Counted from the first letter of the stretch, positions 27,338-35,854 are shown. The stretch is DNA of 64,000 bases from Oscillatoriales cyanobacterium (GCA_004293365.1 RDYN01000044.1:1-64000); one strand, 5' to 3'. Translations and numbers: made by a program. Notes: generated by a model not told the origin, from the sequence alone.

Positions 27338-27959
27338 ACTGAGGATTTTTGATCGTAGATCCCCAGTCAAAGTGCTTGGCCCTTTCTCAAGGGCTGTAAT
27401 TTGGGTACAAGGCTGTGATTTCGGTTGTAAAGGCTGTATTGTGCCTGAATCGTGGGATCGAAATGCTGGAGAAGATGTTGATATTTCTGAGCTTGTCGAT
27501 TGGATACTTAATCAGCCAAGCATAGAAGGTATCACCTTATCTGGTGGCGAACCCATGTTACAAGCAGAAGCCATGTCTACTCTGATCGATCGCATTAGAA
27601 CCGAGAAAGATTTGGGGGTTATGTGTTACACGGGCTTTCGCCTAGAGCATTTAAAAGAGCAAGGCACTACTTCACAAACGAATCTGTTAAAAAAGATCGA
27701 TCTTTTGATTGACGGAGTATATGTAGAAAATTTGCAGGATGACCTGCTGTGGCGTGGTTCTAGCAATCAAAGACTATTGCTTTTGAGCGATCGCTATCGA
27801 GAGTTTTTAGAAGCTCAAGGCGATCGCTCGGCAGGACTAGAGTTTTTCTTCGCCGAGACTGGTGAAGTTGGCTTTTCAGGAGTTCCCGCTCAGTTAAACT
27901 TCCGCCAAGAATTTGAATCTCGAATGTCCAAGCGATCGGTCATTGTTAACCCAAAGTAA
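27324..27959 (+). CDS. Small radical-SAM 4Fe-4S protein (activase-like)
   Basis: 211 residues from the ATG at 27324, chosen because GGGAGG lies 6 bp upstream. The CxxxCxxC cluster motif (CDFGCKGC, Cys31/35/38) and LSGGEPML (~73-79) are clear. The size matches the single-cluster NrdG/PflA/QueE-like group with no SPASM extension. Such proteins generate a 5'-deoxyadenosyl radical to activate a partner enzyme or modify a peptide or base. No glycyl-radical enzyme is adjacent; the neighbours are coiled-coil and chaperone proteins, so the substrate may be one of them. The start overlaps the previous gene by 14 bp. Confidence 0.88.
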   Translation: MNPSKLRIFDRRSPVKVLGPFSRAVIWVQGCDFGCKGCIVPESWDRNAGEDVDISELVDWILNQPSIEGITLSGGEPMLQAEAMSTLIDRIRTEKDLGVMCYTGFRLEHLKEQGTTSQTNLLKKIDLLIDGVYVENLQDDLLWRGSSNQRLLLLSDRYREFLEAQGDRSAGLEFFFAETGEVGFSGVPAQLNFRQEFESRMSKRSVIVNPK

Positions 27960-27974
27960 ACAAGGATAAAATTT

Positions 27975-29261
27975 ATGAGTGGCACACCCAAGTATTCATC
28001 AGCAGAATTAGAACGCCAACGGCAACAACAATTAGAAGAAGAACGTCGTCGCAAAGCGGCACAAGAAGCAAGACTCAGAGCAGAAGCAGCAGAAAGAGAA
28101 CGCCGTCAACGCCTAGAGAATTTGCGAAGCAAAGTCAACTCCCAGCAACAGTCGGTTGCGACGCAGATTCAGCAGCAGCAATCAGCTATGTATCCCCAAG
28201 ATGCCGCAGCGTTACAACAGCGGTGCCAAAATCAAACCAATACAATTCGTCAAGCCCAAGATGAGTCCAAACTGCAAAATTTAGCGATCGAACTCAACCA
28301 AATCTTACAAGATACCGATCAGGCTGTCACCCGCAAACGTCGAGATGATGAAGAGAAAAAGCGCAAGGAAGAAATCGAGCGGTTGCAATTTGAGCTTGAG
28401 GAGCTAGAAAGAGAAGTTGGGCGTATTCCTACAGGTGATGCCAGTAAATTTGATGAAACTGGTCAAAATTCTGTAAAACAGGCACTTGCAACGGTGCGAT
28501 CGGCTTTGGCTACGGGTAATCCTCAAAATGTACAAGCGCCGATAAATAACGCGACTAAAGTTGTCAAACAACACACTCAAGTAGTTGCTCAACGCCGAGC
28601 GGAATGGGAAAAACGCAAAGCAGCAGCAGAACAAGTTGTTGGTCAAATTCAAGACTTGGTAACAGGATTAAAAGCAGATCCAGTAGTAATGCGATGGCAT
28701 TCTCATTCTGTTTCCCAGCTAGAAAATGAACTGCAAAAAGCCAATCAAGCTCTTACCTCAGAACAGTTCGATCTTCCAACCGAAATCCTAGCTAAAGCTA
28801 AGGAAAAAGAGAAGCAAATCATCGAAGAAGCGAATGTTGCACAACTGAAAGCAGATAAACGAGACTATATCACCGAATCGATTGTTGCAACCCTTCAAGA
28901 TATGGGCTTTTCTGTGCTTTCTATCCAAGACGAACACGCGGGGCATCCGTCCACAGCAAAAGTCTTTACCGCTACGGCAGCAGGCAAGGCAATCAGCGTC
29001 AGCGTTCCTGTAGAAGGACAAGTCTGGTACGATGTCGATGGCTACTCGAAAAATACGGTTGCTTCCGTTGCTGACGGAAACCCAGTAGCAATTTGCGATG
29101 AGGCAGAAGCAGTGCTAACAGAAATGCACAGCGCTTTGCAGCAGGAATTTGGAGTTCAGATGGGTGAAATTGCATGGCAAGGTAAAGATCCTAATCGTAT
29201 TACTCGGACAGCCACAGATTTACCGACAGATGCCAAACAAGCTAAAGGAGGAAACCGATGA
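27975..29261 (+). CDS. Coiled-coil protein with small C-terminal domain
   Basis: 428 residues. The first ~55 are highly charged and Arg/Gln/Glu-rich (ELERQRQQQLEEERRRKAAQ). Helical, coiled-coil-like sequence continues to ~290, including DDEEKKRKEEIERLQFELEELEREV. Residues ~295-415 form a compact alpha/beta region (SIVATLQDMGFSVLSIQDEHAGHPSTAKVFTATAAGKAISVSV), family not recognised. The last codons overlap the ATG of the AAA+ gene by 4 bases, so the products are made together. It may be the scaffold or substrate-delivery factor for the AAA+ protein; inference. Confidence 0.8.
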   Translation: MSGTPKYSSAELERQRQQQLEEERRRKAAQEARLRAEAAERERRQRLENLRSKVNSQQQSVATQIQQQQSAMYPQDAAALQQRCQNQTNTIRQAQDESKLQNLAIELNQILQDTDQAVTRKRRDDEEKKRKEEIERLQFELEELEREVGRIPTGDASKFDETGQNSVKQALATVRSALATGNPQNVQAPINNATKVVKQHTQVVAQRRAEWEKRKAAAEQVVGQIQDLVTGLKADPVVMRWHSHSVSQLENELQKANQALTSEQFDLPTEILAKAKEKEKQIIEEANVAQLKADKRDYITESIVATLQDMGFSVLSIQDEHAGHPSTAKVFTATAAGKAISVSVPVEGQVWYDVDGYSKNTVASVADGNPVAICDEAEAVLTEMHSALQQEFGVQMGEIAWQGKDPNRITRTATDLPTDAKQAKGGNR

Positions 29262-31258
29262 GCAATCCAGTTTACTTTCGATGGTTGACAGAGCTTGAAA
29301 AGCAGATTCACTGTCGTAAACATATCATTTTGTATGGAAATATCCATGATGAATTTTTATGGAGAGATGAACGGCAAACTGTATACAAAATTATCAATAC
29401 TTTCTTGCATGAATTGGGCTTTAGTCTGATCGTGCGTTACAGTCCTGTAAATGGATTTAGTTACTTTTCTGAACCCATGAGAGAGCAATTTGGTTCTCTA
29501 ATTCAAGAAAGAGCGATCGAGCATCACACTCAACCTCCCTCCGCTGATACACCTAGTCCAGAACCTCCTGCCAACCCTATGGCACCGCCTACCCGCCGCA
29601 ATCCAGGGGTTAGCACTAGGCAAGCTTCAAATATCAGAATCTTACCAGAAGTAGCTTTTGGCAATCTCAGAATGGCACTATCGCAGACTACTACTTCAGT
29701 AGCTGCAATTGTTGACACTGTAGATATGCTAACTTCCGATCCGAGCCAGTATAGTCTCGAAGAACGGAATCTTTTGATGCTGCTTAAGATGTGTACATTG
29801 GAATCAGCAGTGTTGACAGAGGGTAATCTGGGTGGCTATAGAAATAGTCTGATTTTAGTGGCAAGTGATTTAGCAAGAATCCCCCAGTGGGTGTACAAGG
29901 ACAATCCATTAGTTGAACTGATTCAAGTATCTTCCTTAAATAAGGATGAGCGTCGTCAGTTTGCTCAGAGATCCCTGCGTCCTCGCGAAGGTTTTAAAGG
30001 ATTTTTTGAAGGAGATAAAATTAGCATACAACGAGCTAATCATAGTGCGCCTTCACAGCTAGAAATCTTAGCAGAGGAACTAGCAGATCTAACAGAAGGG
30101 TTCCATACGGTAGATTTGGAAGCTCTGAGAATGACCTCATGGCGAGACAAAATCCCTTTGAAAGAAAAGAATGTCAGAAAACTTGTGGATTTTTATAAAT
30201 TTGGAAGACGAGATGATCCTTGGGAGGAAATTAGTTCTGAAAAAATTGCCTCTGCAAAACAAGAGTTATCTCGATCGGTTATGGGGCAGCCAAAAGCTAT
30301 TGAAGCCGTAACGTCAATGTTAGCCAGCGCCAGAATCGGCTTAAGCATGGGTGGTGGAAAATCATCAACTCAGCCCAAAGGAATCTTTTTCTTTGTTGGC
30401 CCTACAGGTGTTGGTAAAACTGAACTGGCAAAAGCATTAGCAAGACTGCTGTTTGCAGATGAATCTTCTCTAATTCGTTTTGACATGAGTGAGTACGCTC
30501 AAGAACACGCTGCTGAAAAACTCACTGGTGCGCCACCGGGATTTGTGGGATTTGAAGCAGGTGGACAATTGACTAATCGTGTCTTGGAACAGCCGTACAG
30601 TATTCTTCTATTTGACGAAATAGAGAAAGCTACTCCAAAAGTGATGGATAAATTTTTACAAATACTAAGTGATGGCAGGCTAACCGATGGCAAAGGTCAA
30701 ACAGTCTATTTTAACCAGACTGTAATTATTTTTACCAGCAATATTGGTGCATCCGATCTTACCAATGCCCATACAGGCGAGACAATTCGTGCTGGAATTA
30801 TGACCCAAATTAAGGAAGGAAATATACCTCATTACTCGCAAGTAGAGGATCATTTTGACAAAGAAGTTCGATGGTATTTCAGTAATTATATTGGTCGAGC
30901 CGAACTACTAGGGCGACTAGGAGATAATATTATCGTATTCGATTTACTGCGACCTGAGTTTATTACTTCAATTGCTAATAAATTTCTTCAGCAATACGCT
31001 GAAATTACTAAGGAGAAGTATAAACTAAAAATCAATTTTTTACCTTCAGTTTTAGAGGGTTTGTCGATGCGTATGCAGGAAGAGAAAAACTTGATTCTTG
31101 GAGGACGACGTACAAAATCTCTGCTAGAAACTTTGGTTGAGAAACCTCTAAACAGTTGGCTTTTTGAAAACTTTCCTGATACGGGTGTACTTTCAAACAA
31201 GATTTTGTCTGTAGAACTAAGTCAGGATGGTTCTCTTCTTCCAAAAATAATTGATTAA
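29258..31258 (+). CDS. AAA+ ATPase, degenerate AAA plus ClpB/ClpA-type D2 domain
   Basis: 666 residues. Residues ~20-230 look like an AAA core (HIILYGNIHDEFLW, AAIVDTVDML, SLILVASDLARIP) lacking a Walker A lysine, so inactive or structural. Pro-rich linker at 92-120. Residues ~320-650 are a Clp-type AAA_2 domain: MGQPKAIEAV, Walker A GPTGVGKTELA (381-391), aromatic pore loop GAPPGFVGFEAGGQL (425-438), Walker B ILLFDEIEK (449-457), sensor TSNIGAS, and GGRRTKSLLE in place of the Clp GARPLK sensor-2. It keeps the pore loop expected of a threading disaggregase or unfoldase but has no Clp N-domain or ClpB middle domain. Last gene of the operon, overlapping the previous one by 4 bases. Confidence 0.9.
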   Translation: MSNPVYFRWLTELEKQIHCRKHIILYGNIHDEFLWRDERQTVYKIINTFLHELGFSLIVRYSPVNGFSYFSEPMREQFGSLIQERAIEHHTQPPSADTPSPEPPANPMAPPTRRNPGVSTRQASNIRILPEVAFGNLRMALSQTTTSVAAIVDTVDMLTSDPSQYSLEERNLLMLLKMCTLESAVLTEGNLGGYRNSLILVASDLARIPQWVYKDNPLVELIQVSSLNKDERRQFAQRSLRPREGFKGFFEGDKISIQRANHSAPSQLEILAEELADLTEGFHTVDLEALRMTSWRDKIPLKEKNVRKLVDFYKFGRRDDPWEEISSEKIASAKQELSRSVMGQPKAIEAVTSMLASARIGLSMGGGKSSTQPKGIFFFVGPTGVGKTELAKALARLLFADESSLIRFDMSEYAQEHAAEKLTGAPPGFVGFEAGGQLTNRVLEQPYSILLFDEIEKATPKVMDKFLQILSDGRLTDGKGQTVYFNQTVIIFTSNIGASDLTNAHTGETIRAGIMTQIKEGNIPHYSQVEDHFDKEVRWYFSNYIGRAELLGRLGDNIIVFDLLRPEFITSIANKFLQQYAEITKEKYKLKINFLPSVLEGLSMRMQEEKNLILGGRRTKSLLETLVEKPLNSWLFENFPDTGVLSNKILSVELSQDGSLLPKIID

Positions 31259-31370
31259 CTAAAACAAAACAGGGGAAACTGATGACTAAAATGACTTACC
31301 CTCTATCAGGTTCGCACCTCGCAGGTTCCTGAAAGTATTACTCGATCGAGACTTACGAACTCAGAGCAAA

Positions 31371-31437
31371 GAAACCAGGTTTTTTCCCGAATCTACGGGT
31401 AACAACGAAGGATTTTCTCCAAAAACCCGGTTTCTGA
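31371..31437. repeat. Dispersed AAACCCGGTTTCT palindrome repeat
   Basis: Begins GAAACCAGGTTTTTTCCCG and ends AAAACCCGGTTTCTGAACC, with GGTAACAACGAAGGATTTTC in the middle. It matches the layout of 38107-38175 and the pair at 21246-21407. The rest of 31259-31687 holds no gene; it carries a second copy of the CCTCATCTTTCTGAAAAAGGCTATATA motif near 31546. Confidence 0.75.
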
Positions 31438-31687
31438 ACCCCCATGCGTAAGTCCTATCTATTATAGCCTTTCTCACATTCATTCGCGGACAAATCTTGA
31501 CCTGAAAAGCTTTACACTGTAAAAGTTCCAGCATATCTTGGCATACCTCATCTTTCTGAAAAAGGCTATATACAGTGCCTTACTTTTCCACAACCAGCTC
31601 AATAAAAATTAATTACATTCCTTTGTTGCTCATAAAAGCGATCGCCCTTTCGCCCCAAAAGCGCGATCGCCCTTAATGTCACTTCCC

Positions 31688-32092
31688 TTAATTACAAAAC
31701 AAACTCGGCTCTACATGAAAAAAACTCCCCAGAATCAATGCCAACTCTTTACCAATATTTCCCTCGCCATTAACCACTTCAGACACTCTTTTTTCAGATC
31801 CAATGACTCCTACCAAGTCCGCAGGCTGTAACTCTCTTTGTTCCATCAAAAACAGCAATATCGAATGAGGCGTTGCTGTAGTTCCTGGTGCATAATATTC
31901 CTGCTCAAATTTCTCAATCAATGCAATCAGCAACTCATATAACTCATTTTCTTCAGGAGTGCGATCGCACTGGCTCATTAACTTTTCCACCATAGCCAGA
32001 GCTTTCTCATTATCCGCTTCGTTTCTAATTATTTTTGGCTGGTACTGAGACAATAACTCTTTGTATTTATCGGAATTAAAAGTAAGGGTCAT
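31688..32092 (-). CDS. higA: HigA-type antitoxin
   Basis: 134 residues from the ATG at 32092, which has AAGGAG about 10 bp upstream; an in-frame ATG at 32122 lies deeper in the toxin gene. The C-terminal half (PHSILLFLMEQRELQPADLVGVIGSEKRVSEVVNGEGNIGKELALILGSFF) is an Xre-like helix-turn-helix of the HigA family, and the N-terminal half is acidic and helical. It overlaps the end of the toxin gene by 17 bp; toxin-first order is characteristic of HigBA. It should neutralise HigB and repress the shared promoter. Confidence 0.85.
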   Translation of the reverse strand: MTLTFNSDKYKELLSQYQPKIIRNEADNEKALAMVEKLMSQCDRTPEENELYELLIALIEKFEQEYYAPGTTATPHSILLFLMEQRELQPADLVGVIGSEKRVSEVVNGEGNIGKELALILGSFFHVEPSLFCN

Positions 32093-32375
32093 TTTTCCAT
32101 TTCTCCTTGTCATACTCAGCATGGGTGAGAATATATTTGATATAAATTAATTGGCTTTCATAATCAATACTAACTATTAATCGATAATTATTACCTTTAA
32201 TATTAAAAACTGTAAACCCTCCAACAGCTTCGGCTTTAGGAAAAACAGATTGTACCTCAATTAAGTTAGACCATTTAGCCTTGTTAGCAATCTTAAACCA
32301 GTTATCCAAAGCTTCCCCGCAATCAGCATGAGTTTCGCTGTATTCACGCACCCGTCGGTAGCTGATTATGTGCAT
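32076..32375 (-). CDS. higB: HigB-type toxin (RelE/HigB mRNA interferase)
   Basis: 99 residues with the HigB order MHIISYRRVREY, ALDNWFKIANKAKWSNLIEVQSVFPKAE, FNIKGNNYRLIVSIDYESQLIYIKYILTHAEYDK. It belongs to the HigB_toxin family, ribosome-dependent mRNA endonucleases. The stop overlaps the antitoxin start, so both are translated from one message. No truncation is seen; length is typical. Confidence 0.9.
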   Translation of the reverse strand: MHIISYRRVREYSETHADCGEALDNWFKIANKAKWSNLIEVQSVFPKAEAVGGFTVFNIKGNNYRLIVSIDYESQLIYIKYILTHAEYDKEKWKNDPYF

Positions 32376-32716
32376 CTACTATAAGCAATTTAAACTAAAT
32401 TTTAGTTTAGCTCAACCAATTTCTTTCGTCAAGGGCGTGAAGCGCAGCTATCCCGTAGGGAATCGCCCTTAATCTCCAAAGTGCGATCGCCCCAAAGTGA
32501 ACTGTCAGTCCATCAAACAGTGTCCCTCAAGAAAATTAACCTTGAGGACGAGGTAAATCAAACACCACTTCAAATCGGATATTGGGCACTCGTTGCCGAA
32601 ACAACAGAAGATGTCCCTCCGCATCCGATCGCCTGCGATATCGACCGACGATCGCCCATTGCAAACTAGACGGACGAGGTGACACAATAGGGGAAACCTC
32701 CAACAGATTGCAGTGC

Positions 32717-32888
32717 ATGAGTGACAGCGAAAGGATTTCAGTGGTTTTGCCAACACAGGCGAAAAAAGAGCTAGAAAAATTGTGCGATATCGAAAAGCGA
32801 TCGATCTCCAACGAGAGTCTACCTTCTGATTCAAGAGGCGATCGACCAAGCCAAAGCATCCGGCAAACTCAAATCAACCGATGAGTGA
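32717..32888 (+). pseudogene. Frameshifted ribbon-helix-helix antitoxin
   Basis: Frame 2 from 32717 encodes SERISVVLPTQAKKELEKLC and then IEKRSISNE, the start of a CopG/RHH protein. Around 32808-32822 the reading shifts to frame 3, where VYLLIQEAIDQAKASGKLK ending at TGA 32886-32888 completes the normal RHH end. Joined, they would give a ~57-residue antitoxin. A 1-bp insertion or 2-bp deletion explains it; a sequencing error is the main alternative. It overlaps or abuts the next antitoxin gene. The region 32376-32716 upstream shows no supportable gene. Confidence 0.7.
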
Positions 32889-32925
32889 AACTAAAACTTT
32901 ATTTATCGTCAAAGCTACAAACAGA

Positions 32926-33123
32926 ATGAAAACTATTACCATTACAATTCCCGACGAACGTCTTCTCAAGCTACAAGAAACAGCCTCTAGCCTGGGTATA
33001 TCACTAGAAGCATTACTACTTATGAGCGCTGAAAACTTGCTTGTACCGCCAGAAACATCCTTTGAGAATGCTATGGAATATGTCCTCAAAAAGAACGCTG
33101 AACTCTATAAAAAACTGGCGTAA
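32926..33123 (+). CDS. Putative antitoxin of the Doc-like toxin
   Basis: 65 residues starting at the ATG at 32926 (MKTITITIPDERLLKLQE), the typical beta-strand start of such antitoxins; an upstream in-frame ATG at 32881 is possible. The sequence continues TASSLGISLEALLLMSAENLL and a helical, toxin-binding tail. Its stop overlaps the Doc start (TAATG), which is typical of Phd/Doc-like modules. Family name uncertain; position and size carry the call. Confidence 0.72.
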   Translation: MKTITITIPDERLLKLQETASSLGISLEALLLMSAENLLVPPETSFENAMEYVLKKNAELYKKLA

Positions 33124-33512
33124 TGCGCTATCTAACTTTAACTGAAGTCTTAGAACTTTATCGCCGTATTATCGAGCAGTCTGGCGGAGCATCTGGTATC
33201 GCCAATTTAGGAGCATTAGAGTCAGCTTTATCTCAGCCACGCATGACCTTTGGTGGGGAGGAACTTTACCCAACTATCGTAGAAAAAGCCTCAGCTATTG
33301 GCTTTGCTTTAATTAAAAATCATCCCTTCTTGGATGGTAACAAACGCATCGGCCACGCAGTAATGGAAGTCTTTTTAGTTTTGAACGGATTTGAAATTTC
33401 TGCATCTGTAGATGAGCAAGAACAAATCATTTTACAAGTCGCATCAAGTGCGATCGCCCGCGATGAGTTTACTGAGTGGTTGCGCTCTCATGTTGTCAAT
33501 CGATCTATTTAA
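33123..33512 (+). CDS. doc: Doc-type toxin (Fic/Doc family, death-on-curing)
   Basis: 129 residues. The Fic/Doc core motif HPFLDGNKRIGH lies at 67-78, with the Doc-type lysine-containing GNKR. The N-terminal block LTEVLELYRRIIEQSGG and C-terminal EFTEWLRSH are also typical. Doc inactivates EF-Tu by phosphorylation in the P1 phage example. It is translationally coupled to the preceding antitoxin. Length and key residues are intact, so probably functional. Confidence 0.9.
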   Translation: MRYLTLTEVLELYRRIIEQSGGASGIANLGALESALSQPRMTFGGEELYPTIVEKASAIGFALIKNHPFLDGNKRIGHAVMEVFLVLNGFEISASVDEQEQIILQVASSAIARDEFTEWLRSHVVNRSI

Positions 33513-33820
33513 TACCAGGGTATTGCTATCTTGATGGAACAGCCACATCCAGGAACGGGTGGCCGTCATCGGCGCACGCAATCCTACGGACAAAAACAAC
33601 CATACTTTAATCTATCACCCCGGCAAGCTCTAGCTTGTGCCGTGTGGGATGTGCGATCGATTTGGGTGCATCTGGCGCAAGGCGAATATATCCGTAGGGG
33701 CGAAGCATGACCTCCGTGAATATGAGATTATAACTCATGACTTATATGCGGTCATGCTTCTTCAGGCTTCAAAAACCAGATGCACCCATCGATTTATCGT
33801 CAAGATCCATTGTATACACC

Positions 33821-34014
33821 AACGCATCTTATTCTTGAGTCCGCGCACCATTCGGACATCGCTTGTATAGAGGCGGTTTCAACCGCCGATTCTTATAGTT
33901 TCTGAACCAAACAAATCTTGCAAAGTTATTTAAATTGTAACGCATCTTATTCTTGATTCCGCGCACCATCCGGACATCGCTTGTATAAACCTGGTTTTAA
34001 CCGCCGATTCTTAT
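33821..34014. repeat. Two 76-bp direct repeats with GGCGGTTTCAACCGCC palindromes
   Basis: Copies at 33821-33896 and 33939-34014 share AACGCATCTTATTCTTGA, GCGCACCAT, CGGACATCGCTTGTATA and end CCGCCGATTCTTAT. The second copy runs into the 3' end of the isochorismatase-like gene and supplies its last codons and stop. Between the Doc gene and the first copy (33513-33820) I see only a short unassignable ORF remnant. Confidence 0.85.
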
Positions 34015-35043
34015 TGCCCAACTATCAATTGACTGAGTAGATTTAACAACATTCATCCCCGCCTGCGCGAATCTTAAAAAAGCCGCATCTGCTTGTTCCG
34101 TAAAATCAACAACACCAGGAACAACCACCGGCGAAGTGCAATCTTCCAACAAATAAACCTTCCTAGCCAACATAGAATCCCGCGCCACAATTTCAGTCAG
34201 CAAATCATCAATCGTCCAAGCAACGCAATGACTTTTTGCTTGTCCCGCAATAATTACCGCATCAAAATCGAGCAACTTATCAATAAACTGAGCATTTTTA
34301 TGAGCAATCGGATTTCCGTCTGCACCATCTAACACTTCCGGCTGCAAAACCGAATAATTTTCAGTTAAGGGATTGCCGCCTTTAATCTCAAAAAGTGCTT
34401 GACTGTTGCGCGCCATACTGTGGAAAAATATCGCTTCTTCCACCGCCGAAACCAGGGCGTGTCCGATGCCGCCCAGCATTGAGTGATAGGGCCAAATTGT
34501 CAAGGGAAATTTGCCATTGTCGCTGAGTTTCTGCACGTAGTGAAGGCAGTGTTTTTGCAGTACCGCATAATTGCCGCCCGCGATGCTGTCGGCGACGGCT
34601 GGGTTGACTTTCCAAATTCCTTGCTGCACATCTTCCAGAGTAATTAATGTGGCGGCGGGAATGGGGTTTTCGCCTGCATCATTTATCCAAAATATGGGAT
34701 GGAAAATTTGCATGGCGGTGTGGGTGTCCATTGTTGGCGCAATGGTTGTAATTGCGCTTAAATTCCGGTAGATGAATTCGCACAGGCGCAGATTGTCATC
34801 GACAGCACCGCTACCGGAACGCCCGCCTACAAATAGTTCAAATTCTGGTACGCAAAAGGTGTTTTGGGCGTCAATTATTAGCAAACAAATTTGCTTTTCG
34901 TCGCTGGATGCTGGCTGAATACCATGTTTTAATGCCCAATCCTTAGCTTCAGTCGCTCTTTCTTGATAGGGAACTCGCCAGATTTCACTGATTTTCTGGG
35001 CATTGAAATATTCTGGAATTGGGAGTTGCTTTTTTGCGGTCAT
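33997..35043 (-). CDS. Isochorismatase/nicotinamidase-like cysteine hydrolase
   Basis: 348 residues, larger than the usual ~200. Isochorismatase-fold residues are visible: Asp in LLIIDAQNTF (~58), Lys in LFEIKGGNPLTENYS (~219) and Cys in AGQAKSHCVAWT (~271), a Asp-Lys-Cys catalytic set. Extra segments lie between the Asp and Lys blocks (APTMDTHTAMQIFHPIFW). Substrate unknown. The final residues IRIGG and the TAA are encoded by a dispersed repeat, so the C-terminus may have been altered by repeat insertion. Confidence 0.8.
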   Translation of the reverse strand: MTAKKQLPIPEYFNAQKISEIWRVPYQERATEAKDWALKHGIQPASSDEKQICLLIIDAQNTFCVPEFELFVGGRSGSGAVDDNLRLCEFIYRNLSAITTIAPTMDTHTAMQIFHPIFWINDAGENPIPAATLITLEDVQQGIWKVNPAVADSIAGGNYAVLQKHCLHYVQKLSDNGKFPLTIWPYHSMLGGIGHALVSAVEEAIFFHSMARNSQALFEIKGGNPLTENYSVLQPEVLDGADGNPIAHKNAQFIDKLLDFDAVIIAGQAKSHCVAWTIDDLLTEIVARDSMLARKVYLLEDCTSPVVVPGVVDFTEQADAAFLRFAQAGMNVVKSTQSIDSWAIRIGG

Positions 35044-35106
35044 GGTTGATATGGTAAGTTGACAACTGCTATATAATGCTGGTATCTATCTATTTATGGG
35101 TCAATT

Positions 35107-35838
35107 ATGGAGCCAGAAGCAAATCAGATTTCTATTAGGTATACTTTTAAACGCCGATTGTTGTTTTTGTCGATCGCCCTTTCCATCGCCCTTTTAATTG
35201 TAGCAACTAGATCTGCCTACGTTCAAGGACTGTTAAGAACAGTTTTAATCCAAATCGAGCATTTAGGCGTCTGGGGGCCAGTCGCCTTTATCGCTACCTA
35301 CAACTTAGCCACGGTACTATTTATACCTGGTTCCGTGCTGACCTTGGGAGGCGGCGTGCTGTTTGGGCTGTGGTGGGGTTCGATATACGTGTTAATCGCC
35401 GCCACCTTAGGGGCTACCTTTGCTTTTCTGATCGGGCGGTACCTGTCGCGCGATCGCGTGGTAAGATATATGGAAGCTCACCCGAAGTTCAAAGCCCTCG
35501 ATCGCGCAGTTGCTAAAGAAGGATTAAAAATAGTCTTTTTAACTCGTCTCTGTCCTTTATTTCCCTTCAATTTATTAAATTACGCCTTGGGAATTACCCA
35601 AGTTTCTTTGAAAGATTACGTGTTAGGTTCCTCCGGCATGATACCGGGAACCGTGATTTACGTTTACTCAGGTTCTTTGGTGGGAAATATTGCTGCGATA
35701 TGTACGGTAAATCAGCCTGCAAATCCCCAAGCCGAACTGGTAAAATGGTTGATTAATATTATCAGTTTTACGGCTGCTGTCGCCGTCACCGTCTATATAA
35801 CTCGGATTGCTCGCAAAGCTTTAGATGAAACTATTTAA
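35107..35838 (+). CDS. TVP38/TMEM64 (VTT-domain) membrane protein
   Basis: 243 residues with ~5-6 hydrophobic segments. The family's central block is clear: GPVAFIATYNLATVLFIPGSVLTLGGGVLFG (~57-88), GATFAFLIGRYLSRD (~103-117) and the PLFPFNLLNYALGITQVSLKDYVLGSSGMIPGT (~153-185) region. VTT/DedA-like proteins are integral membrane proteins implicated in lipid scrambling or transport. It lies 16 bp upstream of a disulfide oxidoreductase gene on the same strand, an arrangement I know from cyanobacteria and other bacteria. Confidence 0.88.
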   Translation: MEPEANQISIRYTFKRRLLFLSIALSIALLIVATRSAYVQGLLRTVLIQIEHLGVWGPVAFIATYNLATVLFIPGSVLTLGGGVLFGLWWGSIYVLIAATLGATFAFLIGRYLSRDRVVRYMEAHPKFKALDRAVAKEGLKIVFLTRLCPLFPFNLLNYALGITQVSLKDYVLGSSGMIPGTVIYVYSGSLVGNIAAICTVNQPANPQAELVKWLINIISFTAAVAVTVYITRIARKALDETI

Positions 35839-35854
35839 ATAGGAAGATTTGCTC

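Noticed and set aside
32481-32669. 62-residue plus-strand ORF upstream of the frameshifted antitoxin
   Set aside because: No family resemblance, and overlapping ORFs exist in other frames and on the other strand with equal claims.
33534-33709. Short plus-strand ORFs including VIGARNPTDKNNHTLIYHPGKL in one frame
   Set aside because: It reads like the end of a real protein but has no start, no neighbours and a stop after ~25 residues. It may be a gene remnant; support is too weak for a feature.
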